The notes below the pieces were generated by a model. The model was given only the letters and a program-made list of their open reading frames with translations, ran no database searches and was not told where the DNA came from. Positions 6,750 through 11,449 of a DNA stretch of 13,926 bases are shown here, piece by piece. Position 1 is the stretch's first letter. Each line of letters opens with the position of its first letter. A program made the position numbers and the translations under genes. Source of the stretch: an uncultured Clostridia bacterium (GTDB lineage: Bacteria; Bacillota; Clostridia; Christensenellales; Pumilibacteraceae); assembly GCA_947627075.1 (NCBI GenBank), contig CANQUR010000025.1, forward strand, positions 1 to 13,926, given 5' to 3'.

Positions 6750-6828
6750 GTTCAAATCCCTTCCTCAAAATAAATGGCACCTGTAAAAAAGGTGCCATTT
6801 ATTTTGGTGCGAAGGAAGGGATTTGAAC
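6750..6828. repeat. Inverted duplication of the tRNA-Leu 3' segment
   Basis: Positions 6750-6765 (GTTCAAATCCCTTCCT) are an exact reverse complement of 6813-6828. The latter covers the T-loop, the 3' side of the T-stem and part of the acceptor stem of the minus-strand tRNA-Leu. The terminator hairpin sits between the arms. The left arm reads like the 3' end of a + strand tRNA that has lost the rest of its body. Confidence 0.8.
6767..6805 (-). terminator. Perfect 16-bp hairpin terminating tRNA-Leu transcription
   Basis: Plus-strand 6767-6782 and 6790-6805 are perfect complements around a 7-nt loop. On the minus strand the hairpin starts at the final A of the encoded CCA, and the far arm ends in ATTTATTTT, so the U-rich tract is part of the stem. 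It is nested inside a further 16-bp inverted repeat (6750-6765 with 6813-6828). Confidence 0.75.
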
Positions 6829-6889
6829 CCTCACGAGAATTAACCACCGGCGTCTGAAACCGGCGCGTCTGCCGTTCCGCCACCTTCGC
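6805..6889 (-). tRNA. tRNA-Leu (CAG anticodon), CCA encoded
   Basis: The minus strand folds as an 85-nt tRNA. The acceptor stem GCGAAGG/CCTTCGC (6889-6883 with 6815-6809) is perfect, followed by discriminator A and an encoded CCA. The anticodon stem is CCGGT/GCCGG with loop TTCAGAC, giving CAG, which reads CUG leucine codons. The T-stem is GAGGG/CCCTT with loop TTCAAAT. The variable region is long (about 14 nt), as expected for a class II leucine tRNA, and the D-arm GGCGGAACGGCAGACGC is Leu-like. It begins 15 bp after the amidohydrolase stop on the same strand, so read-through transcription is likely; a TATAAA just upstream could give its own weak promoter. Confidence 0.95.
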
Positions 6890-6904
6890 GCATTTTTATA
6901 CTTT

Positions 6905-7687
6905 CTATAACCCGAGCAACTTTGCCGCATTCTTATACAATATATCTTCAAGGTAAGGCGTGCAAAGCTGTTTTGTATGCATCAGCTCATCTTTTGAATT
7001 TGTCCAAGGTCCATCGGTACCGAACAGCAACTTTTTGTTGTCATGATTTTCCAACACAAAGTTTATTTGCTCTTTTGTAAGGAACATGAACGCAAACGAA
7101 GTGTCAAGGTAAACGTCTTTTCCCACAAGCAACTTGAAGCAATCGTCCCACAGATCCCATCCGCCGAGATGCGCAAACACAAGTTTTGCCCCGCGGAAGT
7201 CGTCGTAAATTTGTTTAAGTAGCTTCGGATTTGAATTGTCGCCCTTTAACATAAGGTCGTGCCCGCCGTGAAAGAGCATAATCATATCGTGTTTGGCTCC
7301 GAGCTCATAGGCTTTGTACGCGGCTTTGTCGCAAAGCTCGCAACGCTGATAGTAGGGGTGAAACTTTAATCCCTTTATGCCATGCTCTTTGAGCCTTAAA
7401 ATCTCACCTTCGATATCGGCATAGTAGGGATGTACCGAGCCGAAAGGAATAAGGTTGTCATAGCTTAATAGCTCAATAGCGTAGTCGTTGACCGCCTTGA
7501 CCGAGTAGGGCGAATTTGCAATGTTGAGCACCACCGAACGATCTATTCCGCTATCCCTCATGCTTTTAATTAGCCCGTCCGCAGTACCGTCATAAAAAGG
7601 ACCATAAGGCGAGCCGACGGGGATCAGCGAGGTCGCTTTTTTTGCAAGCAACGGCTTATAGCAATGAGTGTGAAAATCAACGACCAT
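6905..7687 (-). CDS. Amidohydrolase family protein (TIM-barrel metal-dependent hydrolase)
   Basis: A 260-residue protein of the amidohydrolase-2 type. Metal-site residues are visible in order: HTH at 6-8 (DFHTH right after the start), His140 (MLFHGGH), His173 (VFAHLGGWD) and Asp225 (LFGTDGPW), plus Lys108/His110 in GLKFHPYY. These fit the family's HxH, His, His, Asp ligands. Relatives hydrolyse or decarboxylate small cyclic or amide substrates; the substrate here cannot be told. The frame opens at 7771, but the ATG at 7687 puts the HxH motif at the usual N-terminal position. It also lies exactly one start-site distance after a consensus promoter, whose -35 and -10 boxes fall inside the longer frame. 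No Shine-Dalgarno precedes it, which agrees with a leaderless mRNA. tRNA-Leu follows 15 bp downstream. Confidence 0.85.
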   Translation of the reverse strand: MVVDFHTHCYKPLLAKKATSLIPVGSPYGPFYDGTADGLIKSMRDSGIDRSVVLNIANSPYSVKAVNDYAIELLSYDNLIPFGSVHPYYADIEGEILRLKEHGIKGLKFHPYYQRCELCDKAAYKAYELGAKHDMIMLFHGGHDLMLKGDNSNPKLLKQIYDDFRGAKLVFAHLGGWDLWDDCFKLLVGKDVYLDTSFAFMFLTKEQINFVLENHDNKKLLFGTDGPWTNSKDELMHTKQLCTPYLEDILYKNAAKLLGL

Positions 7688-7693
7688 ATCGCT

Positions 7694-7722
7694 ATTATAC
7701 TTATAACAGACGAATTTGTCAA
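7694..7722 (-). promoter_or_regulatory. Perfect consensus sigma-A promoter giving a leaderless amidohydrolase mRNA
   Basis: On the minus strand, TTGACA (7722-7717) and TATAAT (7699-7694) match the consensus at all 12 positions with a 17-bp spacer. Six bases (AGCGAT) separate the -10 box from the ATG at 7687, so the expected first transcribed base is the A of the start codon. Confidence 0.85.
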
Positions 7723-7821
7723 ATGTTTTAAGGCTACCGTAAAGGTTTTTGAAATAGACGGCCCTATGCATAGACTCGGTATGCGGTTAAAGAATAATGG
7801 CATATTATCCATTGGGACTTT

Positions 7822-7847
7822 GCGATGATGAATAAAAAGTTCATCGC
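7822..7847. other. Small hairpin in the amidohydrolase-purA divergent region
   Basis: A 7-bp inverted repeat GCGATGA (7822-7828) / TCATCGC (7841-7847) around an A-rich 12-nt loop. It lies between the two divergent promoters and is in neither predicted transcript. It could be an operator or chance; no function is claimed. Confidence 0.3.
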
Positions 7848-7882
7848 TTGTATTTTATGATGAAATTTTATGTTGCAATATG

Positions 7883-7911
7883 TTGACATTTTCTTTCGGT
7901 AATGGTAATAT
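7883..7911 (+). promoter_or_regulatory. Promoter of purA
   Basis: A perfect -35 box TTGACA (7883-7888) and a -10 box TAATAT (7906-7911) are 17 bp apart. Transcription start near 7918 leaves a leader of about 27 nt, too short for a purine riboswitch or attenuator. Confidence 0.65.
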
Positions 7912-7944
7912 ATTAACCGTGGTTTCGATCACACGGAGGTACAT

Positions 7945-9216
7945 ATGTCGGTAACTGCACTTGTGGGCGCACAATGGGGCGACGAAGGTAAGGGCAAGAT
8001 AATAGACATTTTGGCGGAGAAGTCGGATGTCGTGGTAAGATCTCAGGGCGGAAACAACGCCGGACACACCGTAGTCGTGGACGGAGTGACTTATAAGTTA
8101 CGCCTTATCCCCAGCGGGATACTCTATGACAACAAGGTATGCGTTATAGGAAACGGCATCGTACTCAATCCAAAAGCATTGATAGGGGAAATGAACGAGA
8201 TCAAGGCAAGCGGCAAGAGCCTCGACGGGCTCAAAATAGACGCTCGCGCTCATGTCGTGCTTCCGTATCATATCGAACTTGACGGGCTCAGCGAAAAATT
8301 GCGCGGAAAGGGCGACATAGGCACTACCAAACGCGGTATAGGTCCGTGCTACATGGACAAAGCCGAGAGAAGCGGCATCAGAATGTGCGATTTTATCAAT
8401 CCCGAAATTTTTGCTCAAAAACTTAAAACAAATATAAATATAAAGAACAAGATCATTGTCGACGTCTACGGCGGACAGCCGCTCGATTTCGATACCATAT
8501 ATAATGAGTATACAAAATACGCCGAAACGCTTGCACCGTTTGTTACGGACGCCTCGGTGCTTGTGTATAACGCCATAAAGTCGGGCAAAAACGTACTTTT
8601 CGAGGGCGCACAAGGAGCTTTGCTCGATATAGACGTGGGAACTTATCCGTACGTTACGAGCTCTCACCCTACCGCGGGCGGATTTTGCATAGGCACGGGA
8701 ATAGGGCCTACGCTCATAGACGAGGTTTTGGGCGTTTGCAAATCGTATACCACTCGCGTAGGCAAGGGACCGTTCCCTACCGAACTCGACGACGAGATAG
8801 GCAATAACATAAGACAAAAGGGCGGCGAATACGGCACGGTCACGGGCAGAGCGCGTAGATGCGGCTGGTTAGACCTTGTCATACTTCGCTTTGCGGTAAG
8901 AGTTAACGGACTTACTTCGCTTGCCGTAAATAAGCTCGACACTCTTACGGGCATAGACAAACTCAAAGTATGCGTGGCATATCGCAAGAACGGAAAGCTT
9001 ATAGAGGACTTCCCGGTCGATATAAGCGAGCTCGAAGGATGCGAGCCTGTTTACGAAACGCTCGACGGATGGAGCGAGGACATATCCGATATAAAATGCT
9101 ATAATGACTTGCCCGCAAGCACAAAAAAATATATTGAATTTATAGAAAATAAGTTAGGCGTAAAGGTTGCAATGGTGGGCGTCGGTCCTTCTCGCAATCA
9201 AAACCTCATAAAATAA
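7945..9216 (+). CDS. purA: Adenylosuccinate synthetase
   Basis: This cytoplasmic enzyme joins IMP and aspartate using GTP to give adenylosuccinate, the first committed step from IMP to AMP. The 423-residue length is normal for bacterial PurA. The N-terminus has GAQWGDEGKGK (8-18), with catalytic Asp13 in the GTP-binding loop, and NNAGHT with catalytic His41, at the standard positions. The IMP-site segment TTKRGIGPCY and the GARRCGWLD-like GRARRCGWLD are present, and the C-terminus ends in the usual GPSRNQ. The start is set by GGAGG at 7936-7940. It has its own promoter, and an ABC exporter follows after only 26 bp with no terminator. Divergent from the amidohydrolase; no other purine gene is in the window. 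Confidence 0.97.
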   Translation: MSVTALVGAQWGDEGKGKIIDILAEKSDVVVRSQGGNNAGHTVVVDGVTYKLRLIPSGILYDNKVCVIGNGIVLNPKALIGEMNEIKASGKSLDGLKIDARAHVVLPYHIELDGLSEKLRGKGDIGTTKRGIGPCYMDKAERSGIRMCDFINPEIFAQKLKTNINIKNKIIVDVYGGQPLDFDTIYNEYTKYAETLAPFVTDASVLVYNAIKSGKNVLFEGAQGALLDIDVGTYPYVTSSHPTAGGFCIGTGIGPTLIDEVLGVCKSYTTRVGKGPFPTELDDEIGNNIRQKGGEYGTVTGRARRCGWLDLVILRFAVRVNGLTSLAVNKLDTLTGIDKLKVCVAYRKNGKLIEDFPVDISELEGCEPVYETLDGWSEDISDIKCYNDLPASTKKYIEFIENKLGVKVAMVGVGPSRNQNLIK

Positions 9217-9242
9217 AGATATTTTTCATAGGATAAAGTATA

Positions 9243-10151
9243 ATGATATTACAAATACAAAACTTATGCAAATCGTTCGGTAGCTTGAAAGCTGTCGACG
9301 ATTTGTCTTTTTCGGTGCGAAGCGGTGAGCTCTTTGCCTTTTTGGGCGTGAACGGAGCGGGTAAGTCCACTACCATAAATATAATAAGCGGAATACTCGA
9401 CAAAGACGGAGGCAAAGTAGAGGTTTGCGATTGCGACATAGACCTTAAACCGGATACTATCAAGTCGAAAATAGGCATAGTATTTCAAAATTCGGTTCTC
9501 GACAGGCGTCTGACCGTGATGGATAATCTTAAAAGTCGAGCCGCGCTATATGGGATTAGAGGAGAAAATTTCAAAGCCCGTATTTGCGAGCTTGACAAAC
9601 TGCTCGGGCTAAATGAGCTTTTGCCGCGCACGCTAAACAAACTTTCGGGCGGACAGCGTCGCCGTATCGACATAGCCAGAGCGCTTTTACATAGTCCCGA
9701 GCTCTTGATTTTGGATGAGCCTACTACCGGGCTGGATCCTCAAACTCGCATAAGCGTTTGGAACGCCATAGAAAAATTGCGTCACGAGCGCGGACTTACC
9801 GTGCTACTCACCACTCATTATATGGAAGAAGCGACCGTTGCCGATAATGTGCTAATTCTCGACAGCGGCAAAAAGGTGGTGGAAGGCACGCCTCATGAAC
9901 TGAAAAATAAATTTGCCACCGACTGCATAAGGTTTTATAAAAACCTCGATGAGGCAAAAAAGGTGTTTGACGCGCTTGGACTCAACATAAGGGCAGAACG
10001 CGATTTTGTGGAAGTCGAGGTCGGCAATACTTCCGACGTAATAAGATATATGCGCTCTTATCCGAACGTCTTTGACGATTTCGAAGTGCTTAAAGGCAAT
10101 ATGGATAATGTTTTCCTTAAAGTAACGGGAAAAGACATAAAGGAGGCGTAA
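9243..10151 (+). CDS. ABC transporter ATP-binding protein (ABC-2 exporter type)
   Basis: A 302-residue ATPase subunit of the type paired with ABC-2 permeases in drug, lipid or polysaccharide export. Visible motifs: Walker A GVNGAGKST (35-43), Q-loop Gln82 in VFQNS, signature LSGGQRRR (134-141), Walker B LLILDEP (154-160), D-loop GLDP, and H-loop His192 in LLTTHYMEEA. The last 80 or so residues form the C-terminal extension common in DrrA-like proteins. The ribosome site is weak (AGGA at 9230-9233). The stop codon abuts the start of the permease gene, so the two are translated together. With no terminator after purA, it may share the purA transcript. The exported substrate is unknown. Confidence 0.92.
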   Translation: MILQIQNLCKSFGSLKAVDDLSFSVRSGELFAFLGVNGAGKSTTINIISGILDKDGGKVEVCDCDIDLKPDTIKSKIGIVFQNSVLDRRLTVMDNLKSRAALYGIRGENFKARICELDKLLGLNELLPRTLNKLSGGQRRRIDIARALLHSPELLILDEPTTGLDPQTRISVWNAIEKLRHERGLTVLLTTHYMEEATVADNVLILDSGKKVVEGTPHELKNKFATDCIRFYKNLDEAKKVFDALGLNIRAERDFVEVEVGNTSDVIRYMRSYPNVFDDFEVLKGNMDNVFLKVTGKDIKEA

Positions 10152-11102
10152 ATGGAAGAACTTTATAAACTCGGCGCTCTTGTTAAACGCAACGTAAAAT
10201 GCTATTTCAAGGACAAATTCCTCTTTTTCGTTTCGCTCATAACTCCCATGATCTTGCTCGTGCTGTTCGTGACTTTTTTGCGTAGCACATACATATCGTC
10301 GTTTGAAAATATCTTTTCGAACTTCGGATTTACCGCTCAAAAGTATCAAACGGAAGGTTTGGCGGGAGCCTGGTTGCTTTCGTCAATAATGGCTGTTTGC
10401 TCTGTGACCGTCGCTATATGCTCGAACGCAGTCATGATACAGGACAAGGTGGACGGCGCGTTTAACGACCTAAAAGTTTCGCCCGTAAAAGGGGTAACGG
10501 TGTCCATAGGCTATTTTATTTCGAATTTTATTGTCACTCTTTTGGTGATGCTGTGTGTGCTTGCGATAGGATTTATATATTTGGCTGTGGTCGGGTGGAG
10601 CTTTTCGTTCGGGGACATTATGGCTATATTGGGGGACATCATTCTTTGCGTGCTGTTTGGCTCCCTTCTTGCGGGCGTTATCGAAAGCTTTATCTCCACG
10701 CAAGGCGGACTTTCGGCTCTTTCGACGCTCGTGTCGTCCATGTACGGATTTATTTGCGGAGCATATATGCCGCTTTCGCAGTTTTCCGAAACCATTCGCA
10801 ATATCGTGTGCTTTTTGCCGGGAACGTACAGCGTAGGCATCATGCGCAAACATTTTATGGGCGGATATATAAAAAGCCTCGGCGAGGCGGGCTTGCCGCA
10901 AGCGGGACAAAAGGCGCTTATGGATGCGTTCGACGGCAACTTGTATTTGTTCGATACTCAAATACCGCTATGGGCAATGTATGCAATAGTGCTCGGTACC
11001 TGCGCAGTGTTACTTGTAGCCTATATATCTATAGTCATTATCGAAAATAAAAGAAAAACCAAACCTTCACTCACAAAGAACGACGAAAACAATCGAAAAT
11101 AG
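10152..11102 (+). CDS. ABC-2 type transporter permease
   Basis: A 316-residue integral membrane protein, the partner of the preceding ATPase. Six hydrophobic segments are seen at about 22-43, 73-96, 117-146, 155-180, 188-208 and 272-297. The fifth and sixth are separated by a long exterior loop (about 209-271), as in ABC-2 permeases, and the motif FLPGTYSVGIMRKHFMGG follows the fifth segment. The ATG directly follows the ATPase stop, and its AGGAGG (10141-10146) lies within the ATPase gene. A strongly charged C-terminal tail (298-316) is probably cytoplasmic. Drug, bacteriocin or lipid efflux are all possible. Confidence 0.9.
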   Translation: MEELYKLGALVKRNVKCYFKDKFLFFVSLITPMILLVLFVTFLRSTYISSFENIFSNFGFTAQKYQTEGLAGAWLLSSIMAVCSVTVAICSNAVMIQDKVDGAFNDLKVSPVKGVTVSIGYFISNFIVTLLVMLCVLAIGFIYLAVVGWSFSFGDIMAILGDIILCVLFGSLLAGVIESFISTQGGLSALSTLVSSMYGFICGAYMPLSQFSETIRNIVCFLPGTYSVGIMRKHFMGGYIKSLGEAGLPQAGQKALMDAFDGNLYLFDTQIPLWAMYAIVLGTCAVLLVAYISIVIIENKRKTKPSLTKNDENNRK

Positions 11103-11108
11103 TTAAAG

Positions 11109-11145
11109 AAAAGGAGCGACTTGATTTAATTCGATCGCTCTTTTT
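11109..11145 (+). terminator. Terminator after the ABC exporter operon
   Basis: An 11-bp stem (11109-11119 with 11135-11145, one G-T wobble) with a 15-nt loop and a run of five T at its 3' end, starting 7 bp after the permease stop. Confidence 0.85.
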
Positions 11146-11155
11146 GTTATACGAA

Positions 11156-11185
11156 ATGCCGTTATATTACGGCATCGATTTTTTT
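11156..11185 (+). terminator. Second terminator-like hairpin
   Basis: A perfect 7-bp stem ATGCCGT (11156-11162) / ACGGCAT (11169-11175) with a 6-nt loop. CGA and then seven T (11179-11185) follow. It probably backs up the preceding terminator. Confidence 0.6.
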
Positions 11186-11356
11186 ATTAATTGTAGCTTG
11201 ATTTTGATGATATATGCTCTGTTAAGGATAAATAGGCAAGAGCCTTTTAACAAGCGCACAACGTTTTTATGTGAAGACGATTCGTCATAAAACGCGCTTT
11301 TTTTCGTGCTCCCGAAAAATTTTTTTCAAAAAATAAAATTTTATACTTTATTTTGC
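11186..11356. other. Gene-free stretch upstream of the rpoB promoter
   Basis: No coding frame with a ribosome site is seen. It holds a small AGGC/GCCT hairpin followed by four T (11234-11249), the larger hairpin annotated separately (11252-11304), and an A/T-rich block (11310-11355) just upstream of the rpoB -35 box that could act as an UP element. The hairpins leave room for a short untranslated RNA, but I see no convincing promoter for one. Confidence 0.4.
11252..11304 (+). terminator. Third terminator-like hairpin upstream of rpoB
   Basis: The base stem AAGCGC (11252-11257) / GCGCTT (11294-11299) continues after a small internal loop into GTTTTTATG paired with CATAAAAC, and is capped by GACGA/TCGTC. 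A run of seven T (11298-11304) follows. No gene lies between it and the two terminators to its left, so what it terminates is unclear. Confidence 0.6.
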
Positions 11357-11386
11357 TTGACATTATTTGCCAAATAGAGTTATCAT
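11357..11386 (+). promoter_or_regulatory. Promoter of rpoB
   Basis: A perfect -35 box TTGACA (11357-11362), an 18-bp spacer and a -10 box TATCAT (11381-11386), preceded by an A/T-rich stretch. Transcription start is expected near 11393, giving a leader of about 57 nt that ends in AAAGGAG (11436-11442). Confidence 0.65.
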
Positions 11387-11449
11387 ATTAAAATGCAGTA
11401 TTCTGCGAAAAAAATTTTTCAAATGCGAACTTTATAAAGGAGATTATAA

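Noticed and set aside
6735..6765. A second, plus-strand tRNA gene
   Set aside because: Only a 3'-end-like segment exists; no matching acceptor 5' strand, D-arm or anticodon arm is found upstream.
7688..7771. A 28-residue N-terminal extension of the amidohydrolase
   Set aside because: It contains the perfect promoter, lacks a ribosome site, and would push the HxH motif away from its usual place next to the N-terminus.
7912..7944. A purine riboswitch upstream of purA
   Set aside because: The predicted leader is only about 27 nt and shows no aptamer-like structure.
8098..8817. Minus-strand frame opposite purA
   Set aside because: Antisense shadow of a clear PurA coding sequence.
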